From contig CM060833.1 of NCBI GenBank assembly GCA_030762175.1, positions 159,355,501 through 159,419,500 on the forward strand: 64,000 nucleotides of DNA, written 5' to 3'. Below are positions 47,656 to 59,590 of the stretch, in pieces. Under the pieces are notes generated by a model. It was not told the origin of the DNA, made no database searches, and saw only the letters and a program-made list of their open reading frames with translations. The stretch comes from Metallyticus violacea. Lineage: Eukaryota; Arthropoda; Insecta; Mantodea; Metallyticidae. A program made the position numbers and the translations under genes. Position 1 is the first letter of the stretch; each line of letters starts with the position of its first letter.

Positions 47656-47958
47656 GAGTCGGTCTAGGTGGTGTAGTGGTAACCATACTTGCCTTCTACA
47701 CCCAAGATCGCAGGTTCAAACCCGGCCAGGATCGATGGATTTTTTCGAGCGTAAAAATCCTAAGTATGGCTTTCTTCGGAAGGGAAGTAAAGCCGTGGGT
47801 CCCGTGTCGTACATTTACGGCACGATAAAGAACCTCAAGCCTGAAAGAGAGGCCTCTGAGCAAAATTTATCGGCCGTTTCACGCTCTGAATTGAATGGGA
47901 CGCTGATGACCTGAGATGTTAAAGAGCGTCCGTAAATAAACAAAAAACAAATAAATAA
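47656..47958 (+). repeat. SINE-B copy 8, full length with exact target-site duplication
   Basis: 303 bp from GAGTCGGTCTAGGTGGTGTA to the AAATAAAT tail. It is flanked by ataaagaacctg at 47644-47655 and 47959-47970 (12 of 12). It is a good reference copy for the family. Confidence 0.95.
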
Positions 47959-48339
47959 ATAAAGAACCTGACCACAGGATTAAATTTTAATTAGATGTTT
48001 ACATTTGTTTCTTTTTTCACCAACTCCAAAATGTATATAACAATGATAATGCATTAATGCCAAAAAGCCTATTAAATTGTAATATATTTTAAGTAAATGG
48101 AAATTTATTGAAAATATATCCCAATAGCCTACATGATATACTAAACTCAAATATACGTACTTTATCAACCAACTACAAAGATATAAAAATGGAATAAAAT
48201 AAAGCTGATCTTACTTATCTCCTCTAGATATTTTCTTTCTAGAGTTGCTTGTTTACAATACAAACAACTCCAGATTATTAGTGCATTGGTGACCATCATA
48301 TTGCTGTATTGGCCTATCTTTGTTTATATTTATCTGGCC

Positions 48340-48830
48340 TATTGTATTTTAAAGCTACATTTCCCTCCATTTTGTTCTTAATCATTATCCTCTCTAACTC
48401 TCTAACTTTGTCCAAATAGTTCCCTATCATGTTTATATTCTTCTCTCCTTGTACAGTTTAAATCTTTCTAATTAATATTGCCATTTAAATTTTTGTTGCT
48501 AAGCCTGTTCTCTTCACAACTTTGTTTGCCTACAGTATAATAAAAAATGGAAATCCGTATCGGTTTCTCCACATATTGGATCTTTTTCTACTCCCTTGTC
48601 ATATCTTAACCCTTTTAAATTCATAACTCTAGCTCTAGCCCAAGCAAACCCTTCCCGACCTACCTTATCACACTGTACTATATAATTTTCCCTGTCCCAT
48701 ACTATCTTCATTTACCTATAAAATCTCAATGAACCATTTTGTCTCACACGACTTAATTTTTTGTCGTTCAATATGTTCCAATCTTAAGTTTATTTCTCCC
48801 CATAATCCTTTTTTAGTAAATTAAAAGAGG
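48340..48830 (-). mobile_element. LINE-E copy 3: ORF2 C-terminal fragment
   Basis: Minus-strand frame (48514-48711): KVGREGFAWARARVMNLKGL, then PICGETDTDFHFLLYC, the same block as in LINE-E copy 1 (KAGRERLAWFRTGV.YL..L and a Cys-rich knuckle). The flanks are decayed. Confidence 0.6.
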
Positions 48831-49443
48831 CATAGCACTGAAAATTTATAAAACTTTGTTAACTAATGCAGTTGTGAAATTTGAATTTTGATGAAAGACC
48901 AAAGGAAATAAATTCTATCTCTGGGAAATTAGACACCTATAAAAATAGTAAGTAAAAGTTTTGCAAACGTCTGCAGAATCAAAACTAAATGTTTCATCCT
49001 CGTTCAAAGTTTCTCTGAGAACAAAAAACTATCGATTAGTACAAATTTGTGGAATAGTTATTTTATCTAAATTTTAATCTAAGAAAGTGGAGAATTTCAT
49101 TACAAATAATGTGGGAAATCATTGAATGCTATGAATCAAAATATAATAATAAATATTAAAACGATCGAGTTCGCTGTTTGGTTGCAGGGTGTGGTAAGCA
49201 GAAGATTCGTGGTGCTAGTTCTAGCCGTAATTTGCGAATGATCTTACTCTGATTGAAAGAAGCGTATTCAGGTTTAATCTTCAGATTTCAATTTTAAGTG
49301 CCTGGAAACAAGTGAAGAAAAGTATCACAAGTAATGTCACAAGAGGGTCTGAAATTGCCGATAAATTCACGAACGTAGTAAGTAAATTTAACTGGAAAGC
49401 TCAGACCCTCGAATGATATTTATTAGGACTATTTCATGACTAA

Positions 49444-49445
<2 letters not shown>

Positions 49446-49482
<37 letters not shown>
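49446..49482. repeat. TA microsatellite
   Basis: Uninterrupted TA repeat of about 37 bp. Confidence 0.95.
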
Positions 49483-49487
<5 letters not shown>

Positions 49488-50756
49488 TTGCGCACGGATT
49501 ATTAACAACTGTATAAAATGTTATACTTACTTATGAATACCTACCTATTCAGAAACTATAATAAGGAAAACAAAAGTCGGCTATTACAGTCGACATTAGA
49601 TTTACTAATACCAACTGAGAAAAACAAAACAGAGAAAACATTTTACCGTTCTAAATAACATGTTTATTAAGATTTACGGTTGCTTAGGCATATATTTATA
49701 CAAAATTTACGAAATATTTTCAGGCTGTATGACTGAATACACAAAAACAATTGTTTGAATGAATACACATTAAGTTAGTTAAATTTACAGTTACTGAAAA
49801 CACAGAAAAGTAGTCAGGATGCGTGCTCAGGAATTATATAGTATTGAGTTGGCTACACTGACTAGAAAAAAAAATCACTTCGTGTAATAAATAAAAATTT
49901 TCGATAATTTCACTGAAATATCGGGCTCAAAATTAAAAAAAAATTGTTTCGTTTCATTAGTTGATTTTATGATGACGTCACGTAAGTGAAATAGTCGGAA
50001 TAAACTTAACGGATATGGTTATAAGTTATTATTTTTAATCATAACAAATAAACACCATATAACCTAATTATACTACCATTTGGTACTTTTTTATTTAATG
50101 TTTCATATGCTATTTTATTCGTAGTAATTTCCAGATAGTGAAGCGCCTGGTATCTGAGTTTCATCAGCGGAAGTAAAGCATTTTTCTGCTGCCTTTGTTC
50201 TGTTCTGTACGAGGTGGGAAGTACAGCTGAAAAGCTCTATTATCATCGACCGGAGTTCAACGTGCATGAAAAAGGGAGACTTTTTTTATTTTTGGTTAAT
50301 TATTCCTTCATTTGTCACGCCTGATACAATTCAAATTGTACTTTTTGCTTTTCTACGATCAAATCGGTAATGATGTGTTAAGTTATGAGGAAATAATTTC
50401 TAATAGAAGTAGAAAATACAAGCGATAAACGCATTAGAGTTATCTATCAGCTTGTAGCTATGTGGTATAATTGTATATTATTTTAATATAATATTTAATA
50501 TCATTATAAGTTACAACTGAATATTCACAGTGTTTATTGTTGATATGTAACACTATTTAAAATACTCTTGTCCGCGAATCACATTAATATTATGATTATA
50601 AATGTTATTACTTAAATATTAGATAAAACTTATGAACTTAATTTAATTTTATATTAATTATAAATATTGTCACGTTATAATTAGGGTCTATTATCCGCAC
50701 GTATTCAATGTGGTGAAATTAGAGAATTGTGTTAATCAAATAACAATGATGATAAC

Positions 50757-50759
50757 AAC

Positions 50760-50795
<36 letters not shown>
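50757..50795. repeat. AAT microsatellite
   Basis: About 13 AAT units. Confidence 0.95.
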
Positions 50796-50907
50796 TTAAA
50801 TTGTCTTGCACTATGACGATTGAAGCATATGTGTTTACATTGCTCGACAGGATGTAAGTATTAACTTACGTCTATAATACTTATTATTATTTCCAATCCT
50901 AATACGC

Positions 50908-51186
50908 GTCGGTCCTGGTTGTGTAGTGGTACATAATTGCGTTCTAAACACAAGATCGCGGGTTCAAACCCGGCCAGGAGCGATGAATTTTTTCGGGTGT
51001 GAAAATCCTAGTATGGCTTCGTTCGGAAGGGAAGTAAAGCCGTGGGTCCCGTGTCGTACATTTACGGCACGAATAAGAGCCTCAAGCCTGAACGAAGAGG
51101 TCTCTGAGCAAAATTTGTCGGTCGTTTTACGCCCTGATTTGAATGGGACCCGGATGACCTGAGAGCGCCCTTAAATAAACTAAATC
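50908..51186 (+). repeat. SINE-B copy 9, full length, diverged
   Basis: GTCGGTCCTGGTTGTGTAGT head, box B GGGTTCAAACCCGGC, body, and a shortened tail (gacctgagagcgcccttaaat). Confidence 0.92.
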
Positions 51187-51210
51187 AACAGCAACAATCC
51201 TTACGTGAAG

Positions 51211-51297
51211 AACTCATCATTTTCTGTTTGTGTGAATTCAGTTTTGTTATGTTAACAGTTTTTTCTTTGCTTGAAGTGTGTATATATTTTTGGCGCC
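51211..51297 (+). mobile_element. Solo right end of element M2
   Basis: Matches the last 85 or so bases of M2 copy 2 (ctcatcattttctgtt, gttttgttatgttaacag, tttctttgcttgaagtgtgt, then ttggcgcc). No transposase part is attached. Confidence 0.75.
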
Positions 51298-52278
51298 ATC
51301 TGCATATCATAATTATCAGCATCTTCCAATCTGAGTCGTGCTCATGATATCGACAATAAGGCAAACAAATAAAATAAAATAAAATAATAAAAAACAGAAT
51401 GGGTGGATTTTTATCTGAATCCTTGAGTGTTTGTTAGTTTGGCCAACTTCTCCGTTCAAAGGAAAGGCTGTCTACTAATGACTCCTGTTCATTTGTAATT
51501 TGTGTATTGTCTGCAAGCAAAGATTACATGGAAAACACTAAACCTATTAGCGCTCATTTTCCTGTGGATTCCGATCGTGCTGTCAGTAGGTTATGTTAAG
51601 AGAAACATGTTCCAGTTCCAATTCTTATTTTTTTCCAAATGAGAAGTTTTAAATATAAAAACGAAGAAGATAAAGTGTGGTGCTCATAGTAGAAACTCTG
51701 GATGACATTGTATAGCCGTTTGGAGAAGTCCCTTCGCCGTGTTTCTCACCAAAGGTAATTTCTAGTAATTCCGTGGCTACTGAGTAACTTATCTTATCAA
51801 ATAATTGCAATGCAAAAACTTTCACCGATGGTCCTTTAGCTTGAAGTAGATTTTGTGAATGGATTTGGATGATCCTAACCTCTTTCTGTTTTCTGAGGAA
51901 CCTTGGTTCCAATTGCATGAACATATTAGTTCGCTAAACTACCGATTCTGGACCAATATGACCAAAAATATAGGAGCAGCAATAGTTAATAGTAACATTG
52001 GCTAGAATTTTGGGGGGGGATGAAATAGTATGTGTAAAATTTTAGGCAATTTTTTTTTTTTTTTTTTTTCATTTTTGTTTAACCCAGAACTGATCGGTAG
52101 ATCGCACGTGGTCGTGCGGGAGTATTTTGCTCACCGCACAGTTTTGTTTGTTGTTTTGGACGTTATTTTGATTTTCAGAAAATAAAATTTTTTCGTTAAT
52201 GTCATACAACCTGTAAGGTGTATGCATACTACAAGAGTTTGAGTTTGTGAACATTTACGGAATTATAGCGCAGTCATA

Positions 52279-52369
52279 GTCGGTCCTGGTGGAGTAGTGA
52301 TAACTATACTTGCCTTCTAAACCCAAGATCGCGGGTTCGATCCCGGCCAGGATCAAATCAATCAATCAG
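52279..52369 (+). repeat. SINE-B copy 10: tRNA head only, with (AATC)n tail
   Basis: GTCGGTCCTGGTGGAGTAGT through box B GGGTTCGATCCCGGC and CCAGGATC, then aaatcaatcaatcag. The whole SINE-B body is absent. The acceptor stem (TCCTGG with CCAGGA) is kept but the anticodon stem is not, so this is not a likely tRNA gene. Confidence 0.8.
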
Positions 52370-52651
52370 CTAATCTTTCATTACAACTGTCCCATTAATG
52401 CATATTTCTCATGTTGATTAATGCGACATCTTTGTAAATTATACTGCTATAGTATATTAACAACTGTGGCACATTTAACCGACCCACTGTAAAAAATACT
52501 TCTTCCCAAATAGAAAGAAAAGTACGAAATAATTCTTAGAACACGTGCAATCACCCCTTCAACCGCAACGCAAGCACTGCCCGCTGTAGCGCCCAGTCGT
52601 GCCAAAGTCGCTGGCTGCCCGAATTTGCACAGTTGATGATGACTGCTCTAC

Positions 52652-52943
52652 TTTTATTTGTTTTATTTATGGACGTTCTTTAACATCTCAGGTCATCAGC
52701 GTCTCATTCAATTCAGGAAGTGAAACGGCCGACAAATTTTGCTCAGAGGCCTCTCTTTCAGGCTTGAGGTTCTTTATCGTGCCGTAAATGTACGACACGG
52801 GACCCACGGCTTTACTTCCCTTCCGAAGGAAGCTATACTGAGGCTTTTTACGCCTGAAAAAAATCATTGACCCTGGCCGGGTTTGAACCCGCGATCTTTG
52901 GTTTAGGAGGCAAGTATGGTTACCACTAGACCACCAGGACTGA
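52652..52943 (-). repeat. SINE-B copy 11, full length
   Basis: Minus strand: GTCAGTCCTGGTGGTCTAGT head, box B GGGTTCAAACCCGGC, body, tail TCCATAAATAAAACAAATAA. Confidence 0.93.
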
Positions 52944-53717
52944 CAGAATCTGAAAAACAATTTTGAATGAATATGGGCAAGACCACAATGTTAGTCAATG
53001 TATCGTATATATGTTTTAAAATATGACTAATATCGAAACAATAAGACCATTTAAGGACGTGGAATTTACAAAGCTGTACATAATTACTGCAGCAGACAAG
53101 AATTTATTTGCCAAAAGCATGAAATTCAAATATATCACGAGAGTAGTCAATAACACTTCATTTTTTTTTTTTTCAAAAGGAATGCCTCATCGTCAGTTTA
53201 AAGCATGTCTGGTAGACTAAGTGGAAAGAACAAATAACCTCATTGCTGTATGACTAATAAAGGCCTTCATGCGAAACCTTATATTATAGAATCTACTAAT
53301 TTTTAAATCACAAAATAATAATTTATATCATATTTAAATAGCAATCTTAGTGAACCATAACAATTTGATTTCCGTTGCTTTTTACTTAACTTTTTCCATT
53401 CTCCATTTCCACGATTACACAGACATGTTACTGATATATAGTTATATGTGTGAGCAATTTTTTAACAGAGAAAATGCTACAAAAAGCCACACTCTATTAC
53501 CAATTTGAAATGTATTTTTCAGTTGTGTGCTATAAATTATTATTCCAAATGTTTGAGAGCAAAGAATCTAAAAATCGCGAAAAATGAGTAAAAAATAACC
53601 TGATTGAAATGCAGAATACAAGATTAAAATACTTTATAAATATAGGCGTTTTAACTTAATACAATATAGTGTTCAGTATACAATAAAATCCCATCCAATA
53701 AAACTGTATGCGGATCG

Positions 53718-54026
53718 CCTACACCTCCATAGTCTAGTGGTAAGCATTGCTGACTGCAGTTCGGGAATTTCGGATTCGATTCGCAGTACCTACTAGAATT
53801 ATTTTAAAGTGAGGATGGTCTGGAATGATAATTGGAGAACTGGGGAGATGTTCTTCGATTTAGGGAGCCCGTGATAGATGACCGGTGGGGTGCCGGCATG
53901 TAGATCACATGCAACGCTGCCCTCTATTGATGAAGTCGTAAGGCGGAGGTAGAGGAAGCAGCGGTCGCTGCGGGAGGTCAAGGTTCACCCCGGTCTGTAG
54001 CGGCAATTAAAAGAAGAAGAAAAAAT
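53718..54026 (+). repeat. SINE-C: a third tRNA-derived SINE
   Basis: Head CCATAGTCTAGTGGTAAGCAT (box A), box B GGATTCGATTCGCAG, a body with gaccggtggggtgccggc and ccctctattgatgaagtcg, and an AAGAAGAAGAAAAA tail. It is unrelated to SINE-A and SINE-B outside the Pol III boxes. A fragment may exist at 12573. Confidence 0.7.
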
Positions 54027-54117
54027 GTATGCGAGATAACTTGTTTTTATTAACACGGATTTAATTAAATAACACGGCTTTATTATCGAGTAGCGAATAA
54101 TTTCATCACCACTAGCA

Positions 54118-54260
54118 AAAACTCACGGGGACAGAGAACGCCACGTGAATACCGGCTACCGGCTAGAAATTGCGCGAGCGGCGGGGCAGATAGTTGTGAC
54201 GTCACAGGGCATTGAGTTGAGTTGACTGTTGTAGATCTTACTAGTACCTTGATTTCGTTG
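54118..54260 (+). promoter_or_regulatory. Candidate internal promoter or enhancer in ERG intron 1
   Basis: A short GC-rich stretch (gccacgtgaataccggctacc, gcgcgagcggcggggcag) precedes TGACGTCA at 54197-54204 and a repeated GAGTTGA. The composition and CRE resemble the upstream promoter at 44521. ERG genes are known to use alternative first exons. There is no direct evidence of a start site here. Confidence 0.3.
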
Positions 54261-55464
54261 CAGTGATTATTTAACTAGTTTTCTCCCTCTCCTCTATTCC
54301 TTTTCACACAAGAAAACCATATCGCAAATGCCTAATTCTTGTACATCAACAAAAAATAAAACACAAAATGAGTGACTCAAGTCTTCTCACGAAATAGAAA
54401 ATATTCTCGACAGGCTCGTGTTAACACTTTTTTAGCTAACGAATATGCGCTGTTCAAAAGAAAATGGAATTTTGAGCATAAAGAAGGCTTTACAGGTCAA
54501 CACATTTTAAAAGAAAGACAACATTCACTGTATAGATGTCCATTTCGTTTACAGCAATCCTTTGGCATCTACAGAAAAACCCTATATGGCTGGTCACAAG
54601 ATGAGAGAAACGCTCACATATGCATGCGGGATTTTAAGGAAACCCTAATTATGGGCAGACTTGGTAATGCATTAACTTAAAATTTAACCAGCTTATGCAG
54701 AAACAAGAAAAGCTTGGTTAAAAAAAAAAGGAAAACTCATAACCAGAGCCCGTTTATTATTTTTGTTAAAGTAGGCAGGTTAAAATACGGAAAATAGGCA
54801 ATAATATTATTAAAATATCCTTTATTAAAAGTGAAAATACAGAGTAATTTCACCCATTATTAATGAAAATAGGCATTTAAAAGAATTATTTCTTTGTCAC
54901 ATAATTAAAGTATTTAAGCTTAATTTTTTTGGTTACAACAATAACAAGTTTTTTCAAGGTATCAACTGTCACTGTTAGCCGTTTGTCAGAGAGAACATTT
55001 TTCTCTGGAAAAAGAAAGTTCTACTTCCACTGAAGCGATTGGAGTATATTTAAAACATGTTGTTTCGGAAGGACTCGTACCAGTTACAACAGAACATTCA
55101 CTTTTCAGGACATTATGGAAATGTTGATCAAGACAAAATAAAGTAATTTTGAATAGTCCTGGCGAATGAGCAAAAGATGCGCAGTGGTTTCTGGCCGAGT
55201 TCATTTTCTCTTTATGCAGGGAGTCAGGTTAGTATCTCTCTTACTTCCGTACTGAACACATTGTAGGGACGGTTTATTGCACAGCTGTACCGCTCTCATC
55301 TTTCTCGCTTGCAATTGTTTGTTACACTTATGTAACTCAGAAGCTACCCCCACCACAAATTTCCTAGAATTGTCTCGCGCAGATCGATACTAGGTCATTC
55401 GCCAGGAATATTAAAAATATAGAACTTCCCTCATCCTTTCTGTTTCTTGGTATTCGTAACCGTT

Positions 55465-55670
55465 CATTCAACCTGCACCCCATACTTACTGTCGAGTATG
55501 TGCAACCGAGCGAGCGGCGAAGGTCATGTAATATGACGTAAAGAAAATACTTTTAACTGCACTGCACAATGATGCAAACATCAGCTCTCTAAAAAGTCCT
55601 GACCAACAATAGCGCACGATTTAAAATGGTTCATTGTTTCTGCCGCACTCTGTATAAACATTTACCGGAA
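55465..55670 (+). repeat. Interspersed repeat R, copy 1
   Basis: About 200 bp shared with 56640-57150: catactt/gactgtc, gagcgagcgg, aaggtcatgtaatatg, then accaacaatagcgcacgat and tttctgccgca. No coding or tRNA signal. Confidence 0.75.
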
Positions 55671-56381
55671 ATTAAAACTAGAACACGTTCCCTCTATCAT
55701 CTATTTGATATCACAAAAAGCCGAAAACACTATCATTGATTAATAGCAAAGTTTGATCTTTGTTACTGTCGAATATGAAGCTTCCTGGTTCTTGAAAATC
55801 TTTGGTTAATCAGTAAAACGTTTCTTGTGATTATACAAAGTTCCTTTAAGCATCGTGTGTTGTGTTACTATCACTAAAGGCAGTTTCTGTTTCTGATCTT
55901 GTTGAAGATTCTTCGAAAAAATAATTTGCATTTTGTTTAGGTGCAATATGAAATAAACTTCAGCATTTAAGTAATATTATTAAGTTATTATATGAAATTC
56001 TTTATATTTGTCATAATATCGTTGCACGTTGTTGCAGTACACTGTCATTTTTCCTGTTGTTGGTTTTAGTAATTATATATTGGGCTAGAGTGGCGGCTAG
56101 TCTATGGGCTGTAGAAATGAACTTTTTTGCTACCTAGCAACAAGAGATCATTATACTCATGACACTGGAGTAATTGCCAAATAAAATAATATTTATTTGA
56201 ATTTTTAAATACATAGTCACTCGTGTGACGCAACGAGAAATTGGTTGATTACGTGCATTTTTTTATACATTTCTGGCATCTGTTCAGGAAATTATCCATT
56301 ATCCTTCTTAATTCTCTTTGAGAAATTGAAACCCTTTCTTAAGGGATATGGGTCAGGCAGTTCATGACAACATCTGCTTGA

Positions 56382-56560
56382 AACAAGAAACCACCTTACC
56401 TACGGTTCGTACTCCATAAACAGGCAACAGTAAGAGCTGCTTTGAGCAAAGTCCAACGAGGCATTCATGCCGACAAACTGATCGCATTGGATTTTGCTCT
56501 AAAGCAGCTCTTACTGTTGCCATGTTTATAGAGTGCAAATAGTAGGTGAGCTTCTTGTTT
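56382..56560. repeat. Hairpin-forming inverted repeat, arms about 75 bp
   Basis: aacaagaaacc...gcaacagtaagagctgctttgagcaaagtcc (56382-56456) recurs in reverse complement at 56487-56560, with ccataaacaggcaacag against ctataaacatggcaacag. Identity is about 80-85%. The loop is about 30 bp. It resembles a foldback MITE. Confidence 0.75.
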
Positions 56561-56639
56561 GTTGCCGAACCAAAAGCTGCGTTCTTACGACTCAATCACC
56601 GCATTTGAAAAACGTTTCAATTGCAAACGCACCGTGTTT

Positions 56640-57150
56640 ATTCGACCTGCATCCCATACTGACTGTCAAGTAGTACTGTGCAGCGGAGCGAGCGGCCAAG
56701 GTCATGTAATATGGCGTACAGAAAATGTTTTGAACTGCACTACTCAAAAGTACAAATATCATCTCTATAATAAGTCGGTCCTGGTGGTGTAGTGGTTACC
56801 ATACTTGCCTTCTAAACCCAAGATCGCGGGTTCGAACCCGGCTAGGAGCGATGGATTTTTTCGGGCGTAAAAATCCTAAATATGGCTTCCTTCGGAAGGG
56901 AAGTATAGTCGTGGGTCCCGTGTCGTACATTTACGGCACGAAAAAGAACCTCAAGCCTGAAAGAGAGGCCTCTGAGCAAAATTTGTCGGCCGTTTCACGC
57001 CCTGAGTTGAATGGGACGCTGATGACCTGAGATGTTAAAGAGCGTCCATAAATAAATCAATCAAAAAAATCTCTATAAGAAGCCGTGACCAACAATAGCG
57101 CACGATTTAAAATGGATCATTGTTTCTGCCGCATCCTGTATATTTACAGC
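56640..57150 (+). repeat. Interspersed repeat R, copy 2, interrupted by SINE-B copy 12
   Basis: Matches repeat R copy 1 on both sides of the SINE: gagcgagcgg to ctctataa on the left, and gtgaccaacaatagcgcac to tttctgccgca on the right. Confidence 0.75.
56775..57068 (+). repeat. SINE-B copy 12, full length and well preserved
   Basis: The head TCGGTCCTGGTGGTGTAGTG and box B GGGTTCGAACCCGGC are intact. It is flanked by atctctataataag (56761-56774) and atctctataagaag (57069-57082), 13 of 14 alike. It is inserted in repeat R. Confidence 0.95.
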
Positions 57151-57966
57151 TATTTACTAGCCGTTCTATCCAAGATGGTGCTTTTGATACTGCACGCATA
57201 GTATAACTGTGAAGGATGTAACGGTCAGATTTTTCATTCACCTTGATTTTCATTCAGACACAGTGTTTATAGGTTTTGAAATACCTATCATAAAGATTTT
57301 ACTTAGCCAGTATCATCGAGGTCATTGACAGTCGTGGTAACAATGCACGCTAATGGAGGAGGTTTAAACTTGATAAACAGATGCTAGAACCGTTACTGCT
57401 GGAAGCCTCAGGTGTTACAGATGCTATCGTACAACAGAGGCAGTAATTTGAAAACTGAAACAAAAAAGGGAGAGTGAGAATGAATTCATAAAGTTCAAGA
57501 TCAACTTCCAGTTATATTTTTTATTGTTAAATGTTCCATGTCAACTGCCAAATGCTTCAAGATATAAACAAATGAACCCATAATGAAAAAAAACCCATCT
57601 ACATAGTTTAACCCATATGTAATTAAAACCGTACTGTCTGCCTTAGTGGCCGGTTGCCGGTCGACGCCGAAACCAAATAAGTCATTGAGGGGACTATTTC
57701 CGGAAGAAAATGTCGTAAGACTACAGCAAAGATGATGAAGTTCCTAATGAAGAAATCTTTTGATCGCGCTACAAGACAATTCGGAAAGTTGTTTTGCCAA
57801 GTATAGCAAATACAATTCTTTGTTATAACTACGATCTATGGTAAATTTTGAAAAATGCTGCAATATACTCCGAGAAGAATATTTAGCAAATGAATGATGC
57901 TGTGAAGTTTACGCTCAAATTGAAGCTGTTCATATTATTGGCAGATCAGGAAGGAACAACAACCTT
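57151..57966. other. Intronic, no supported feature
   Basis: AT-rich sequence without a gene or recognised repeat. Confidence 0.4.
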
Positions 57967-58239
57967 TTTTTTTTTTTGGTTCATTTATTTAAGGACGCTC
58001 TTTAACATCTCAGGTCATCAGCGTCCCATTCAACTCAGGGCGTGAAACGGCCGACAAATTTTCCTCAGAGGCCTCTCTTTCAGGCTTGAGTTTCTTTTTC
58101 GTGCCGTAAATGTACGACACGAGACCCACGGCTTTACTTCTTTTCCGAAGGAAGCCACACTTAGGATTTTTACGCCCTGAAAAAAATCCATCGGTCCTGG
58201 CCGGGTTCGAACCCGCGATCTTGGGTGTAGGAGGCAAGT
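57967..58239 (-). repeat. SINE-B copy 13, truncated in the tRNA head
   Basis: The minus-strand copy starts at ACTTGCCTCC, within the anticodon region, so box A is missing. It is flanked by acaacaacctt at 57956-57966 and 58240-58250, exact over 11 bp. Confidence 0.92.
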
Positions 58240-58479
58240 ACAACAACCTTAGGAAGATATAATTCCAATAAGAAAACATATACTTTGATAGCTTTAGACC
58301 TTGAACTGCTTATAAATTGATCCTGCCTAGCCCGTAGATCTACCAAGACATAGTATGCCACATCACAGACAGCCGAAAGATCCTTGACTCCTTCTAGCCC
58401 ACAAGGCTCATTGGGAAGTCACCATGCACAGAGCTACTCAAGAAGTGTGGTAAATCGGCATGAACCCTGAGTGATACAT

Positions 58480-58960
58480 GCAACGAAAGAAACTTCCCTC
58501 TGGAATGCGTCAGATGCCTGGCCTAAAATCCCCAAATCAAAACTGAGGCGCACGCTCAGGACACCGATACCCTGTAGTCTGTTTCAGCATCTCAACCGTC
58601 GAAAGACTGCCGGACCCGATGAACTGACACCTATCATGCCCTACAAAGTTGTTTTGTTTTCAATGTATACATTGTCTTTGTTATTTCCCACAAGAGTGGA
58701 GAGAGGCAAGGGTGATGTGTATATTGAACTATGTCCATCCATCCAGTTTCCGCTGCATCAGTTTGCTTTTCATCCTCCCACGTGCTTTTGAGAGGTTACT
58801 ACAAGCCCACTTGTCACCGCCACTTTTAAGAGACATTCCCAATCCACTACACCAATGCGGGCTCCATCTACTGTTCAGCCTTTGCTACGGGAAGTGGAGC
58901 CCAGGTTTCTAGAGCAGATCATATTCTGTACTATCTTGCATTCCGGGTTCCTCGCAAACA
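58480..58960 (+). mobile_element. Non-LTR retrotransposon relic, RT N-terminal part
   Basis: Across two frames: NRRKTAGPDELTPIMPYKVV, then PQEWREARVMCIL, then SFRCISLLFILPRAFERLL. This matches the RT-1/2 pattern K.APGPD..., ip..Wr.A.v..I, YRPISLL..l.K.fErl. There is a frameshift near 58690, and no later RT motifs are preserved. Confidence 0.6.
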
Positions 58961-59590
58961 CATCTCACAATGATGAAACTTTTCATGTGTCTTCACCACT
59001 TCTTTAAACACAGAACATTTACCATTTACAGTAGAGGGGGGAGTTTCCACATTCACTCGTTGATTATCCACAATTATACAGTACGTTAGAATAGACCAGT
59101 GTGCCGTTTAAACCAGAAACTACTCAGATGTGTAAAGCATATAATTTTTCTACCTTTTGATGGAAAAGTTAAGTCAATCCGACGAAGTCAAGTCATCATT
59201 TTCAGGAAATATCGTCTCCGGCATATTTCTCTATATTTTCATACAGACAACAAAGAATTAAATGAGAAGTTTTCTCCTATAGGTGTAACGCAAAGAACAA
59301 TAGTTCAACATTTTATGTGTTCATCTGTGTTTAGTCCATTTAAAATTATCTCTTGGGGCATGACTGCAACAACTGAGGACTCCATTCTACCTGTTCTGTA
59401 ATCCATCTACGCCACTTCTGCTCCAGACATTTTCATTTTCATTCAAGAACGGTGAAATTAAACGCCTAGCAGCAAGAGTACATCACGTTACCACTTCACG
59501 AAAGAGCGCTCAACCCTCACTCTGTTACTTTGATGTTTGAGACTTTCCAACAACTTCAAGGCGTGCGCTTGATCCACGACATTTAAGATA

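Noticed and set aside
49160..49330. Possible channel exon after a TTGCAG acceptor
   Set aside because: The translation bears no resemblance to the PAS domain, has early stops, and has no matching donor.
52280..52354. Functional tRNA gene
   Set aside because: The acceptor and T-arm are tRNA-like, but the anticodon stem does not pair and the sequence equals the SINE-B head.
54372..54680. 102-codon open frame in ERG intron 1
   Set aside because: It has no recognisable domain and no splice or promoter support, and similar lengths arise by chance. I could not defend it as a gene.
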